The notes under the pieces were generated by a model that was not told where the DNA came from, did no database searches, and was given only the letters and a program-made list of their open reading frames with translations. A stretch of 35,249 nt of DNA, taken from assembly GCF_003052605.1 (NCBI RefSeq), contig NZ_QASO01000062.1:2597-37845 (forward strand), given 5' to 3'. Both the position numbers and the translations under genes were made by a program. Positions within the stretch are counted from its first letter, which is position 1, and every line of letters begins with the position of its first letter. This stretch comes from Ectopseudomonas oleovorans (GTDB taxonomy: Bacteria > Pseudomonadota > Gammaproteobacteria > Pseudomonadales > Pseudomonadaceae). Of the stretch, positions 18,186 to 27,126 are shown one piece after another.

Positions 18186-19457
18186 TCAGGCCTCCGGGAC
18201 CACCCGCTTGGCCAACAGGAAATGCCGCTGCCAGTACGAATTGTTGAGGCGGTCGATGCGCACCTTGGTGCCGCGCCGTGGCGCGTGGACGAAGCGGCCC
18301 TCACCGATGTAGATGGCCACGTGATCCACCGAGCGACCTTCGAAGCGCACCACCACGACGCGAAAGTGCGCCAGGTATTCAGGGCTGAAACGGCCGAGGG
18401 AAAAGCCTTTCTCGCGTACGTTCTTGCCCTGCAACCAGGCATCGGAGATCGCCTGCAGCTCCGCCATCGGCACCTGGCCGGGAGCATGGAACTCCAGGCT
18501 CAGGCCATCGCGTTGACCGCGATTCCAGGTATAGCGCAGCGCCTTCATCTCCTTGCCGTTGCTGGCCAGGTCGAAGGTCTTTAGATCCACCAGTGCTTCC
18601 TCGCCGAGTTTCAGCGCGGTCAGGCCGATATCGATGTAACCGGACAGATTCTCCGCGCGCCCCTGATAGAACACCGGCCGCGCATGGTAGCGGTCGCAGA
18701 GGTCGCGGAACTGCCAGATCAGCTCGGCACGCGCCGCCGCCGGGCCGATAGGGTCGAACATCGCCACCAGGCTGCGCCTACGTCGGGCGTAGATCAGGAA
18801 GGGTTCGCCATCGGGGTGGAACAGCAGCGCCTTGCCACCACTCAGCGCCAGGCCACCCTCAGGCTGGCGTGAGGCCAGGACGATGGCGCGAGCGCGCAGC
18901 AGTGCTTCCTCGTCCGGCAGTCTTATGCTCGGTGGTGTGGCGCGCAACAGCCAGGTCAGGCCGACGGCCAGGAGCACCAGGCCGTTGCCCAGCGCCGCAC
19001 GCAGGCCGCGCGTGCATTGGCATCCAGCTCGAACTGCCACCACAGCTGATGGCTGTAGGCGACATCCTGATAGGCAAACAGCAGCAGCCACACCGAGGCA
19101 GCGATGACCCCGGCCGTGGCCGCCAGTACCAGGCCGGAGGCCGGTACGTCCATCAACCGGCTGCGCCGGTAGAACTCGCGGCGAAACAGCGCCAGCAAGC
19201 CAGCGATGGCCGCCAGGGCCTCCGGCCAGTCGAAATCCTTGAGCAAGGACAGCACCAGGGTCAGTGCCCAGGCCGCCGACAGGCGCCGGCGCAGCCCTTG
19301 CGCCAGCAGCAGGAGCCCGGCCGCCACCAGCGGTAGCACCACATAGAACAGGCGATAGAGCAGCATCGCCGCGACCAGACCGGCCGGGTCGATGCGCGAG
19401 GAAAAGGCCGCCAGCAGCACTGCCTCGAACACCCCGACGCCACCTCGGAGTGAGGCC
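18186..19457 (-). pseudogene. mprF remnant fused in frame to NlpC/P60 tail
   Basis: The reading frames add up to part of MprF, the lysyl- or alanyl-phosphatidylglycerol synthase and flippase. The likeness begins abruptly at LRGGVGVFEAVLLAAF (about 19457, a stop codon just before it). It then runs through membrane segments (MLLYRLFYVVLPLVAAGLLL) and into the DUF2156 synthase domain (LPDEEALLRARAIV, ALSGGKALLFHPDG, EKGFSLGRFSPEYLAHF). The first several hundred residues are missing. A frame change near 19018 (GATGCCAATGCACGCGCGGC) is repaired by one added base, which restores a continuous MprF-like chain. About 18325-18350 the MprF likeness ends and the last 50 residues instead match the C-terminal part of an NlpC/P60 peptidase (DHVAIYIGEGRFVHAPRRG, SYWQRHFL) with its histidines but without the catalytic cysteine part. 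It is thus a 5'-truncated, frameshifted chimera made by deletion, and most likely non-functional. Confidence 0.78.
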
Positions 19458-19536
19458 TAGATCAGAGTGTAGATGTAACAAAATGTTCCATTGAGCCGAA
19501 ACGCTCGTTGCGAATGTCCGAACTGGCTGGCGCCGT

Positions 19537-19803
19537 TCAGGCCTCGCCGAGAAACCTCAGGCCGGCCCCTTCCGGATCCACGCGCATCACTTCCATCTTC
19601 AATACCGGGGCGGGGAAAGGCAGATCCTGTACCTGGCCGATCACTTCGGTGCCGACCGACAAGCTGGCCATGTCCGGGTGCTTCACGTAGACACCGCTAT
19701 CGGACAGATCACGAGTCTGCGCCAGCAACTCGCCGAAGCTGGGGTGGCTGATCTTGATCCGACATTTCATCGGGGTACGCACCTGCTGGCGCTGGTTCGG
19801 CAT
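19537..19803 (-). CDS. PilZ-domain c-di-GMP-binding protein
   Basis: An 88-residue single-domain PilZ protein. Both parts of the c-di-GMP site are present: R5-x3-R9 near the N-terminus and D32-L-S34-D-S-G37 (DxSxxG). It should therefore bind the second messenger, unlike the type IV pilus PilZ proper, which lacks these residues. A PilZ protein lies at the same place next to the acyltransferase and tag in P. aeruginosa. GGAG stands five bases before the ATG. Its target cannot be read from sequence. Confidence 0.92.
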   Translation of the reverse strand: MPNQRQQVRTPMKCRIKISHPSFGELLAQTRDLSDSGVYVKHPDMASLSVGTEVIGQVQDLPFPAPVLKMEVMRVDPEGAGLRFLGEA

Positions 19804-19874
19804 GGAGGCTCCGGGGGTAGGCGGACGATGCAGCCTTTAATAACGCAAAATCGAAGCAATTCCCAACGCTCGAC

Positions 19875-19903
19875 AGAAAAAAGGCGCCATGGAGGCGCCT
19901 TCA
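19875..19903 (-). terminator. Intrinsic terminator after acyltransferase gene
   Basis: On the minus strand GGCGCC (part of arm 19901-19894, AAGGCGCC), a five-base loop and GGCGCC (19888-19883) are followed by six T and TCTG. This is a strong rho-independent terminator for the lpxL-like gene that ends at 19931, and it isolates the downstream PilZ gene. Confidence 0.85.
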
Positions 19904-19930
19904 TTCATCATCATGCTCAGTGGCAGTACG

Positions 19931-20830
19931 TCAGTACCACTTGGCCTCACCCTCGGGCCGCTTCTTGAAGCGCTTCATGCTCCACATGTACTGGCTCGGG
20001 TAGTTGCGCACGTAGCGCGACACCACCTCGCTCATCGCCGCCACGCCTTCTTCGACGTTCTCGCTGTACATGCCTTCGGGTGCCGCCTCGAGGATGACCT
20101 TGTAGCCGCTGCCATCCGGCAGACGCAGCGCATGCAGGAACACACCGACCGCCTTGCCACCGGTGAGCATGCCCGGCACGAACTTGCTGGTCAGCGCGGT
20201 GGTACCGAGGAAGGGCACGAACACGCCCGATGAACGGCTCGGCTCCGGGTCGGCCGGAATGCCCACGGCGCCGCCACGGCGTACTTCCTTGATGACACTG
20301 AGGATGCCTTCCTTGGTCGACGGCGCGACGCGGTTGCCCATCTGCACGCGCTGCTGCTGCAGCAGCTCGTCGACCGCCTTGAGCTTCGGCGGGCGGTAGA
20401 AAATGATCGGCTTGCACTGGTTGCAGTAGAAGTGGTTGAGCACTTCCCAGTTGCCCAGATGGCTGGTGATGCCGACCACGCCCTTGCCGGAGGCCAGAGC
20501 CTGCTGCAGCACCTCCAGGCCTTCCACTTCGCGCACCAGCTTGAGCGATTTCTGCGCCGGCCAGATCCAGGCGCAGGCACTTTCGGTCAGGGTCTTGCCG
20601 ATGTCCTTGAGGCTCTGCCCGACCAGGTGCTCGCGCTCGGCCTCGCTTAGTTCGGGGAAGCACTTGCTCAGGTTGATGCGCACGACATCGCGCGAGCTGT
20701 TCGGCAGTTTCCACATCAGCCAACCGATGGCATTGCCCACGGCCTGCACCGCACGCCAGGGCAGCAGTGCGAACAGGCGCAGGAAACCCACCACCAGAGC
20801 GCCCTTGAGTTTTTCCACGACAGACTCCAC
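19931..20830 (-). CDS. Lipid A lauroyl-type acyltransferase (LpxL/HtrB family)
   Basis: A 299-residue inner-membrane acyltransferase of the LpxL/LpxM/HtrB family that adds a secondary acyl chain to lipid A. The catalytic H-x4-E motif is H124-LGNW-E129. A hydrophobic N-terminal segment (about 11-40) anchors it. Further family blocks are IGKTLTESA and GGAVGIPADPEPS. P. aeruginosa has two HtrB paralogs and the one next to tag corresponds to this gene, so the symbol htrB alone would be ambiguous. A terminator follows at 19875-19903. Acyl-chain specificity is not readable. Confidence 0.9.
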   Translation of the reverse strand: MESVVEKLKGALVVGFLRLFALLPWRAVQAVGNAIGWLMWKLPNSSRDVVRINLSKCFPELSEAEREHLVGQSLKDIGKTLTESACAWIWPAQKSLKLVREVEGLEVLQQALASGKGVVGITSHLGNWEVLNHFYCNQCKPIIFYRPPKLKAVDELLQQQRVQMGNRVAPSTKEGILSVIKEVRRGGAVGIPADPEPSRSSGVFVPFLGTTALTSKFVPGMLTGGKAVGVFLHALRLPDGSGYKVILEAAPEGMYSENVEEGVAAMSEVVSRYVRNYPSQYMWSMKRFKKRPEGEAKWY

Positions 20831-20872
20831 CGCTCAGAAAAGCGCCAAGTGTAACGGCGTGAGCCCATGCAG

Positions 20873-21481
20873 TCAGTACAGGCTGGTGCGCTGCCGCTGT
20901 TGCAGGTCGCGCTCATAGGCCGCGACGTCGAAGGTTTCATCGATGCAGCGGAAGATATCACCGGCGCTGGGCAGGCTGCCGCGCTCGACCTGGCGCGCGG
21001 CATCCCATAGCCCCGAACGCAGCGCCGCCTTGGCACACTGGAAATAGCAACTCTGCACCTGAATGCGCAGCACGCTGCGCGGCAGCTTGCCCTGGGCACG
21101 GCCCAGTTCCAGCAGTTCGGGGTCGAGGGAAATTTCTGCGCGGCCATTGACTCGCAGGCTCTCGCCGACGCCTGGAATCAGGAACAGCAGCGCCACCTGC
21201 GGCTTGAGCACGATATTGCGCAGGCTGTCGATGCGATTGTTGCCGGGGCGATCCGGCAGCAGCAGGGTCTGGTCGTCGAGAATCTGCACGAAGCCCGGCG
21301 CATCACCACGCGGCGAGCAATCCAGGCCATCCGGGCCAACGCTCGCCAGCACCACGAAGGGCGAGGCTTCGATCAGCGCGCGGTAGGGTTCGATCAGCCG
21401 CGGCAGTTCCTTGCGCCGTGAGCGCTCATGGCTTTCGCCGTACAGTGCCTGCAATTCATCCAGCGTGGTGATGGTGGTCAT
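20873..21481 (-). CDS. PPOX-type FMN-dependent flavoprotein
   Basis: A 202-residue protein of the pyridoxamine-5'-phosphate-oxidase-like split-barrel fold, close to the MSMEG_1061-type FMN family. The barrel is about residues 38-135, with FVVLASVGPDGLDCSPRGDAPGFV and LPDRPGNNRIDSLRNI, the blocks that bind flavin phosphate. The reaction is unknown; relatives reduce F420-like or other redox substrates. Its start overlaps the stop of tag by four bases, so it is translationally coupled to the glycosylase gene. No ribosome site independent of tag is obvious. Confidence 0.85.
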   Translation of the reverse strand: MTTITTLDELQALYGESHERSRRKELPRLIEPYRALIEASPFVVLASVGPDGLDCSPRGDAPGFVQILDDQTLLLPDRPGNNRIDSLRNIVLKPQVALLFLIPGVGESLRVNGRAEISLDPELLELGRAQGKLPRSVLRIQVQSCYFQCAKAALRSGLWDAARQVERGSLPSAGDIFRCIDETFDVAAYERDLQQRQRTSLY

Positions 21482-22032
21482 GAGCCCTTCAGTTGCGCAT
21501 AGCGGTCGCAGTCGGTGGTGTGGTCCATCACCATACCCGTGGCCTGCATGAAGGCATAACAGATGGTCGGCCCGACGAAGTTGAAGCCCGCCTTGCGCAA
21601 AGCCTTGCTCATCGCCTCGGCTTCAGGCGTCACTGCCAGCATCTGGCTGCGGTCGCTGAAGTGGTTGATCTTCGGTGCGCCGCCGACGAACGACCAGAGC
21701 CAGGTCACCGGATCCTCCAGCTGCAGCCAGGCCTGGGCGTTCTGCCGCACGGCCTTGAGCTTGAGGCGATTGCGGATGATCCCGGGATCCTGCATCAGCA
21801 CCTCGATCTCTTCGTCAGTGAGGCGGGCCAGACGCTCGGGATCGAAGCCATGCAGTACCTGGCGATAACGCTCGCGCTTCTTCAGCACGGTGATCCACGA
21901 CAGGCCGGCCTGCGCGCCCTCGAGCAACAGCATCTCGAACAGATGCCGGGCATCGCGCTGCGGCACGCCCCATTCCTCGTCGTGGTAGGCCTGGTACAGC
22001 GGATCGTCGGTACACCAGAAGCAACGGGGCAT
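21478..22032 (-). CDS. tag: DNA-3-methyladenine glycosylase I
   Basis: A 184-residue Tag that removes 3-methyladenine from alkylated DNA. The zinc-snap residues C4, H17, H171 and C175 are present, in MPRCFWC, YHDEEWG and DHTTDC. The substrate residue E38 lies in LLEGAQAGLSW. Length and motifs are normal. It is divergent from glyQ with 170 bp between, as in P. aeruginosa, and coupled to the flavoprotein gene downstream. Confidence 0.96.
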   Translation of the reverse strand: MPRCFWCTDDPLYQAYHDEEWGVPQRDARHLFEMLLLEGAQAGLSWITVLKKRERYRQVLHGFDPERLARLTDEEIEVLMQDPGIIRNRLKLKAVRQNAQAWLQLEDPVTWLWSFVGGAPKINHFSDRSQMLAVTPEAEAMSKALRKAGFNFVGPTICYAFMQATGMVMDHTTDCDRYAQLKGS

Positions 22033-22065
22033 GGCGGAAAGCCTCGGTCAGGATGAAGCAGCGAC

Positions 22066-22162
22066 TATAATCACAAAACAGCTGGATATAAATACAGCTA
22101 CATGCATCACGGATGATGCCGATGTGCCGTACCCTGCGGCCTGCGCCGAGTTTCGATATACT
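22066..22162 (+). promoter_or_regulatory. Possible -10 elements upstream of glyQ
   Basis: The 170-bp divergent region between tag and glyQ contains TATAAT (22066-22071) and TATACT (22157-22162) on the plus strand. Neither has a convincing -35 hexamer at 16-18 bp. The second lies 41 bp before the glyQ start and is the likelier of the two. No T-box or other leader structure was seen. Confidence 0.3.
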
Positions 22163-22202
22163 CACCGGCTTTCCCTCGCAAGCCTCCACAGGTGATTTTT
22201 TC

Positions 22203-23195
22203 GTGAGCCAGAACAAGCCTGCCGTGCGCACCTTCCAGGACCTGATCCTGGCCCTGCAGAACTACTGGGCCGAACAGGGCTGCGTGGTGCTGCAACCCTA
22301 CGACATGGAAGTGGGCGCCGGCACCTTCCACACCGCCACCTTCCTGCGCGCCGTCGGCCCCGAGACCTGGAACGCCGCCTACGTGCAGCCTTCGCGTCGC
22401 CCCACCGACGGCCGCTATGGCGAAAACCCCAACCGCCTGCAGCACTACTACCAGTTCCAGGTGGTCTTGAAGCCCAACCCGGAGAACTTCCAGGAGCTGT
22501 ATTTGGGTTCGCTGAGGGCCATCGGCCTCGATCCGGAAGTGCATGACATCCGCTTCGTCGAAGACAACTGGGAATCGCCGACTCTCGGTGCCTGGGGTCT
22601 GGGCTGGGAAATCTGGCTCAACGGCATGGAAGTCACCCAGTTCACCTACTTCCAGCAAGTCGGTGGCCTCGAGTGCTACCCGGTGACCGGCGAGATCACC
22701 TACGGCCTGGAGCGCCTGGCCATGTACCTGCAGGGCGTCGACTCGGTCTACGACCTGATCTGGACCGACGGCCCGTTCGGCACCGTGACCTATGGCGATG
22801 TGTTCCACCAGAACGAAGTGGAGCAGTCCACCTACAACTTCGAGCACGCCAACGTCGAGAAGCTGTTCGAGCTGTTCGATTTCTACGAGAGCGAAGCCAA
22901 CCGCCTGATCGAGCTGGAGCTGCCGCTGCCGACCTACGAGATGGTGCTCAAGGCCTCGCACACCTTCAACCTGCTCGACGCCCGCCGTGCCATCTCGGTG
23001 ACCGCACGTCAGCAGTACATCCTGCGCGTGCGCACCCTGGCCCGCGCCGTGGCGCAGAGCTACCTGCAGGCGCGCGCCAAGCTCGGCTTCCCCATGGCCA
23101 CCCCCGAACTGCGTGACGAAGTACTGGCCAAGCTCAAGGATGCGGGTCTCCTGCAAGACGAAGTACTGGGCAACACCCTGGAGGCGCAAGCATGA
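22203..23195 (+). CDS. glyQ: Glycyl-tRNA synthetase alpha subunit
   Basis: A 330-residue alpha subunit of the bacterial (alpha-beta)2 GlyRS, which holds the class II catalytic core for glycine activation. Characteristic blocks include [39 protein letters not shown] and TYFQQVGG. I choose a GTG start ([14 protein letters not shown]), with AGGTGA about eight bases upstream, because GlyQ usually begins just before VRTFQDL. The 30 codons open further upstream show no likeness. The stop overlaps the start of glyS by four bases. Confidence 0.97.
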   Translation: MSQNKPAVRTFQDLILALQNYWAEQGCVVLQPYDMEVGAGTFHTATFLRAVGPETWNAAYVQPSRRPTDGRYGENPNRLQHYYQFQVVLKPNPENFQELYLGSLRAIGLDPEVHDIRFVEDNWESPTLGAWGLGWEIWLNGMEVTQFTYFQQVGGLECYPVTGEITYGLERLAMYLQGVDSVYDLIWTDGPFGTVTYGDVFHQNEVEQSTYNFEHANVEKLFELFDFYESEANRLIELELPLPTYEMVLKASHTFNLLDARRAISVTARQQYILRVRTLARAVAQSYLQARAKLGFPMATPELRDEVLAKLKDAGLLQDEVLGNTLEAQA

Positions 23196-25246
23196 GTGCA
23201 CAAGATTTCCTGGTCGAACTGGGCACCGAAGAGCTGCCACCGAAAGCCCTGAAAAGCCTCGGTGAGGCCTTCCTCGCCGGTATCGAGAAAGGCCTCAAGG
23301 CCGCTGGCCTGGGCTACGCCGGCACCCGCGTGTACGCCGCGCCGCGCCGCCTGGCGGTGTTGGTCGAGCAGCTCGAAGAACAGCAGGCCGACCGCAGCAT
23401 GAACCTCGACGGCCCTCCCATCCAGGCCGCCTTCGATGCCGATGGTAACCCGACCCAGGCCGCCCTGGGCTTCGCCCGCAAGTGCGGTGTGGACATCAAC
23501 GAGATCGACCGCAGCGGCGCGAAACTGCGCTTCGCCCAGCACATTCCTGGTCAGCCAGCAGTCAACCTGCTGCCAACCATCGTGCAGGACTCGCTGAACG
23601 ACCTGCCGATTCCCAAGCGTATGCGTTGGGCCGCCCGCCGTGACGAATTCGTGCGCCCGACCCAGTGGCTGGTGATGCTGTTCGGTGACGCCGTGGTCGA
23701 CTGCGAGATCCTTGCGCAAAAAGCCGGTCGCGTCTCCCGCGGCCACCGCTTCCACGCCAACCGCGATGTGCGCATCAGCAGTCCGGCCAACTACGCCGAA
23801 GACCTGCGTAGCGCCTATGTGCTGGCCGACTTCGCCGAACGCCGCGAGCTCATCAGCCGCCGCGTCGACGAACTGGCTGCGGCCGAGCAGGGCAGCGCTA
23901 TCGTGCCGCCGGCGCTGCTGGATGAAGTGACCGCCCTGGTCGAATGGCCGGTGCCGCTGGTTTGCTCCTTCGAGGAGCGCTTCCTCGAGGTGCCGCAGGA
24001 AGCACTGATCAGCACCATGCAGGACAACCAGAAGTACTTCTGCCTGCTCGATGGCAACGGCAAGCTGCTGCCGCGCTTCATCACCGTGGCCAACGTCGAG
24101 TCCAAGGACCCGGCGCAGATCGTCTCGGGTAACGAGAAGGTGGTGCGTCCGCGCCTGACCGACGCCGAGTTCTTCTTCAAGCAGGACAAGAAGCAGAAGC
24201 TCGAAGGCTTCAACCAGCGCCTGGCCAACGTGGTGTTCCAAGCACAACTGGGTTCGGTATTTGAAAAAGCCCAACGGGTATCGACGCTCGCCGGCTTTAT
24301 CGCCCGCGAAGTCGGTGGCGACGCCCAGCGCGCCGCCCGTGCCGGCCTGCTGTCGAAATGCGACCTGGCCACCGAGATGGTTGGCGAATTCCCCGAAATG
24401 CAGGGCATCGCCGGCTACTACTACGCGCTCAGCGACGGTGAGCCGCAGGACGTCGCCCTGGCCCTGAACGAGCAGTACATGCCGCGTGGTGCTGGTGCCG
24501 AACTGCCGAGCACCCTGACCGGTGCTGCCGTGGCCGTGGCCGACAAGCTCGACACCCTGGTCGGCATCTTCGGCATCGGCATGCTGCCGACCGGCTCGAA
24601 AGACCCCTACGCCCTGCGCCGCGCCGCCCTCGGCGTGCTGCGTATCCTGATCGAGAAGGGCCTGGATCTGGATCTAGCCGCTGCAGTCGACTTCGCCGTC
24701 GCCCAGTACGCCGGCAAGATCAAGACCGAAGGCTTGGCCGCCCAGGTGCTGGAGTTCATCTTCGACCGCCTGCGTGCGCGCTACGAAGACGAAGGCGTCG
24801 AAGTGGCCGTGTACCAGGCGGTACGTGCGGTCACTCCGACCTCGCCGCTGGACTTCGACCAGCGCGTGCAGGCCGTTCAGGCCTTCCGCAAGCTGCCGCA
24901 GGCCGCTGCCCTGGCCGCTGCCAACAAGCGTGTGTCGAACCTGCTGAGCAAGGCCGAAGGTGGCGTCGCCGCCCAGGTCGAAGCGCACTACTTCGACAAC
25001 CCCAGCGAGTTCGCCCTGCACGCCGCCATCCAGCAGGCCGACCAGGCCGTACAGCCGCTGGCCGCCGCCCGCCAGTACAACGAGGCCCTGACCAAGCTGG
25101 CTGGTCTGCGCGAGCCGGTGGACGCGTTCTTCGAGGCGGTGCTGGTCAACGCCGAAGACGCCCGCGTGCGCGCCAACCGTTACGCCCTGCTGGCCCGCCT
25201 GCGCGGGCTGTTCCTCGGCGTGGCGGACATCTCGGTACTGGGCTGA
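23192..25246 (+). CDS. glyS: Glycyl-tRNA synthetase beta subunit
   Basis: A 684-residue beta subunit of GlyRS that binds tRNA(Gly). It begins with the conserved [14 protein letters not shown] and has [27 protein letters not shown] and [20 protein letters not shown]-terminal DALR-type anticodon-binding region covers about 580-684. Length is normal. It overlaps glyQ by four bases, and both subunits are needed in equal amount. A hairpin at 25254-25283 follows. Confidence 0.97.
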   Translation: MSAQDFLVELGTEELPPKALKSLGEAFLAGIEKGLKAAGLGYAGTRVYAAPRRLAVLVEQLEEQQADRSMNLDGPPIQAAFDADGNPTQAALGFARKCGVDINEIDRSGAKLRFAQHIPGQPAVNLLPTIVQDSLNDLPIPKRMRWAARRDEFVRPTQWLVMLFGDAVVDCEILAQKAGRVSRGHRFHANRDVRISSPANYAEDLRSAYVLADFAERRELISRRVDELAAAEQGSAIVPPALLDEVTALVEWPVPLVCSFEERFLEVPQEALISTMQDNQKYFCLLDGNGKLLPRFITVANVESKDPAQIVSGNEKVVRPRLTDAEFFFKQDKKQKLEGFNQRLANVVFQAQLGSVFEKAQRVSTLAGFIAREVGGDAQRAARAGLLSKCDLATEMVGEFPEMQGIAGYYYALSDGEPQDVALALNEQYMPRGAGAELPSTLTGAAVAVADKLDTLVGIFGIGMLPTGSKDPYALRRAALGVLRILIEKGLDLDLAAAVDFAVAQYAGKIKTEGLAAQVLEFIFDRLRARYEDEGVEVAVYQAVRAVTPTSPLDFDQRVQAVQAFRKLPQAAALAAANKRVSNLLSKAEGGVAAQVEAHYFDNPSEFALHAAIQQADQAVQPLAAARQYNEALTKLAGLREPVDAFFEAVLVNAEDARVRANRYALLARLRGLFLGVADISVLG

Positions 25247-25253
25247 CGCCAGG

Positions 25254-25290
25254 CGCTGGCCACGAAGGTTTTCGCGGCCAGCGTTCGTTT
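25254..25290 (+). terminator. Terminator-like hairpin after glyS
   Basis: CGCTGGCC (25254-25261) pairs with GGCCAGCG (25276-25283), and inside it CGAA pairs with TTCG around GGTT, giving a long stem with one mismatch. TTCGTTT follows. Probably a moderate intrinsic terminator separating glyQS from gmhB-plsC. Confidence 0.6.
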
Positions 25291-25315
25291 CCACCTCTGC
25301 TTCTGGCGTGGCTGC

Positions 25316-25846
25316 ATGAAACTGCTGATCCTCGACCGCGACGGTGTCATCAACCAAGACTCCGACGCCTATATCAAGACGCTCGACGAGTGGATACCGA
25401 TTCCTTCGTCGATCGCCGCCATCGCGCGCCTGTCGCAAGCGGGTTGGACAGTGGCCGTGGCTACCAACCAGTCCGGCATCGCCCGTGGCTATTACGACCT
25501 GGCGACCCTGGAGTCGATGCACGCGCGCCTGCGCCAACTGGTTGCGAAGCAGGGCGGCGAAATCGGCCTGATCGTCCACTGCCCGCACGGCCCGGACGAT
25601 GGCTGCGACTGCCGCAAGCCGAAACCAGGCATGCTCCGGCAGATTGCTGCGCACTACGCCACGGATCTGGCAGGAATCTGGTTCGTCGGCGATACCGGCG
25701 GTGACCTGCAGGCGGCGCTGGCCGTCGATTGTCAGCCTGTGCTGGTGAAAACCGGCAAGGGCGAACGAACCCTGGCCAAACCATTGCCGCCGGGAACCCT
25801 GGTATTCGATGATCTGGCGGCTGTCGCCGATCAATTGCTCTCATAA
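25316..25846 (+). CDS. gmhB: D-glycero-beta-D-manno-heptose-1,7-bisphosphate 7-phosphatase
   Basis: A 176-residue HAD-family phosphatase of the ADP-heptose pathway for lipopolysaccharide inner core. Catalytic D7 and D9 are in LDRDGVIN, motif II is TNQSG (50-54), and motif IV is GDTGGD. The zinc loop typical of GmhB is complete, with C89, H91, C97 and C99 in HCPHGPDDGCDC. It is followed after 13 bp by plsC, forming a small envelope-lipid operon kept in this order in Pseudomonas. Confidence 0.95.
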   Translation: MKLLILDRDGVINQDSDAYIKTLDEWIPIPSSIAAIARLSQAGWTVAVATNQSGIARGYYDLATLESMHARLRQLVAKQGGEIGLIVHCPHGPDDGCDCRKPKPGMLRQIAAHYATDLAGIWFVGDTGGDLQAALAVDCQPVLVKTGKGERTLAKPLPPGTLVFDDLAAVADQLLS

Positions 25847-25859
25847 GGTGTGAAGGTTC

Positions 25860-26627
25860 ATGGCGCTAGTGCAGGCATTCAGAGTCACGCTTTTCTACCT
25901 GCTGCTGTCGTCCAGCTCGTTCTTCTGGTGCCTGATCAGCCTGGTGGTCGCACCACTGCTGCCGTTCCGCCAACGCTACCGCTTCGTGGTTCAGGCCTGG
26001 TGCAACTGCGCCGTGTGGCTGGCCAAGGTGATCGTCGGGATTCGCTATGAAGTGCGCGGCTTGGAGAACATTCCCGAGCGCCCCTGCGTGATCCTCGCCA
26101 ACCACCAGAGCACCTGGGAGACCTTCTTCCTCTCCGCCTATTTCGAGCCGCTCAGCCAGGTGGTCAAGCGCGAGCTGCTGCGCGTACCATTCTTCGGCTG
26201 GGGCATGGCGCTGCTCAAGCCCATCGCCATCGACCGCAGCAACCCCAAGGCCGCGCTCAAGCAACTGGCCAAGCAGGGCGACGAGCGTCTCAAGCAGGGC
26301 GCCTGGGTGCTGGTGTTCCCCGAAGGCACGCGGATTCCGCCAGGCCAGATCGGCAAGTTCTCCCGTGGTGGAACTGCCCTGGCGGTGAATGCCGGCCTGC
26401 CGGTGCTGCCCATCGCCCACAACGCCGGTGAGTTCTGGCCCAAGGCCGGCTGGGGCAAGCGCCCGGGCACTATCCAGGTGATCATCGGCCAGCCGATGTA
26501 CGCAGAAGGCGAAGGGCCGCGTGCCATCGCCGAGCTCAACGAACGTGCTTTTCACTGGGTACGCCAGCAACAGACCGAACTGCGTGGCGAAGAGCCGCAG
26601 CTGAGCCGACTGGGCGAAACCGCCTGA
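25860..26627 (+). CDS. plsC: 1-acyl-sn-glycerol-3-phosphate acyltransferase
   Basis: A 255-residue membrane acyltransferase that makes phosphatidic acid from lysophosphatidic acid. Motif I is N-H82-QSTW-E87 (an H-x4-E variant of H-x4-D), and motif III is FPEGTR at 153-158. One or two hydrophobic segments cover about 8-60. P. aeruginosa has this gene (lptA/PA0005) directly beside gyrB; here gyrB is missing and accessory DNA begins instead. Several PlsC paralogs exist in Pseudomonas, so the exact role in bulk phospholipid synthesis is not certain. Confidence 0.92.
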   Translation: MALVQAFRVTLFYLLLSSSSFFWCLISLVVAPLLPFRQRYRFVVQAWCNCAVWLAKVIVGIRYEVRGLENIPERPCVILANHQSTWETFFLSAYFEPLSQVVKRELLRVPFFGWGMALLKPIAIDRSNPKAALKQLAKQGDERLKQGAWVLVFPEGTRIPPGQIGKFSRGGTALAVNAGLPVLPIAHNAGEFWPKAGWGKRPGTIQVIIGQPMYAEGEGPRAIAELNERAFHWVRQQQTELRGEEPQLSRLGETA

Positions 26628-26629
26628 TC

Positions 26630-26638
26630 TGTGGATAA
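26630..26638 (-). promoter_or_regulatory. Consensus DnaA box
   Basis: TGTGGATAA on the plus strand is TTATCCACA on the minus strand, a perfect match to the DnaA-box consensus TTATNCACA. It lies two bases after the plsC stop. A single box is not an origin; it may be part of the origin-proximal box distribution or a chance occurrence. Confidence 0.5.
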
Positions 26639-26738
26639 GCTGTGCACGGAACACAATCAAATCGCCACTATTGCTTGTATCTAGCTGATTTTACTGGCGA
26701 ATTGTCATCGCTAGGAAAATCGCCTAACAGGGTATAAG

Positions 26739-26809
26739 TTGTCGCCTCTGTAGGGCGGGTGCAACCCGCCATCAGCGCTTTGGCGGCTTGCACCTGTCGA
26801 GGGCGACAA
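26739..26809. repeat. Nested palindrome after plsC
   Basis: The outer arms TTGTCGCC (26739-26746) and GGCGACAA (26802-26809) are perfectly complementary. Inside lies a hairpin GGCGGGT-GCA-ACCCGCC (26754-26770) followed by a degenerate copy (GGCGGCTTGCACC). The GTAGGGCGGGTGCAACCCGCC core is another dispersed Pseudomonas repeat. It may also act as the terminator of gmhB-plsC. Confidence 0.6.
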
Positions 26810-26812
26810 AGG

Positions 26813-26932
26813 CGTCATTTCTCAACCTATATAAATCAATGACTTAGGCGTTAAATGGGCACAATTATTGGCATGATTGAGCCACATAAAATGGCATTTT
26901 CTGTCGAAATGACCGCAATTAGTGTCATTTTC
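26813..26932. repeat. Cluster of TGTCATTTTC-like motifs, possible element end
   Basis: Four related motifs lie within 120 bp: CGTCATTTCTC (26813-26823), TGGCATTTTC (26892-26901), an inverted GAAATGAC (26906-26913) and TGTCATTTTC (26923-26932). Ends of Tn402/Tn5053-type transposons begin TGTCATTTTC and carry several similar transposase-binding repeats. The likeness beyond these ten bases is poor, and no tni genes are in the window. Confidence 0.3.
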
Positions 26933-27071
26933 CGCAAGCCCCTGAATCGAGCCGCGTGCAGCACTACATTTCGGTAAGACAGCCGACGTGGTGGAGGCAG
27001 GCCTCAAGCCACGGCTTGCATTGGCAACCTGTCAATGGAGCCCAGATTACGGCGAATCCAGCGCATAGGAA

Positions 27072-27115
27072 ACAGCCACTTTCCACCTCCGATGGACGGA
27101 AAGCTTGGTGGCTGT
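27072..27115 (-). terminator. Terminator-like hairpin after primase-helicase gene
   Basis: ACAGCCAC (27072-27079) pairs with GTGGCTGT (27108-27115) and the inner CTTTCC (27079-27084) with GGAAAG (27098-27103), leaving a four-base bulge. On the minus strand the stem is followed by TTCC. It begins 11 bp after the helicase stop codon. Confidence 0.6.
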
Positions 27116-27126
27116 CTGAGGACTCA

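Larger units (their letters stand above)
26628..27126. other. Non-coding boundary of the accessory region
   Basis: About 500 bp without a supported gene. In order it holds a consensus DnaA box, a nested palindrome (26739-26809), a cluster of TGTCATTTTC-like motifs (26813-26932), a small hairpin CAAGCC-AC-GGCTTG near 27005, and the terminator of the helicase gene (27072-27115). Composition changes from the GC-rich core to a more AT-rich sequence at about 26650. Short open frames here have no likeness to known proteins. Confidence 0.6.

Noticed and set aside
22107..24274. Two long minus-strand frames across glyQ and glyS
   Set aside because: Both lie opposite well-supported synthetase genes and show no domain likeness.
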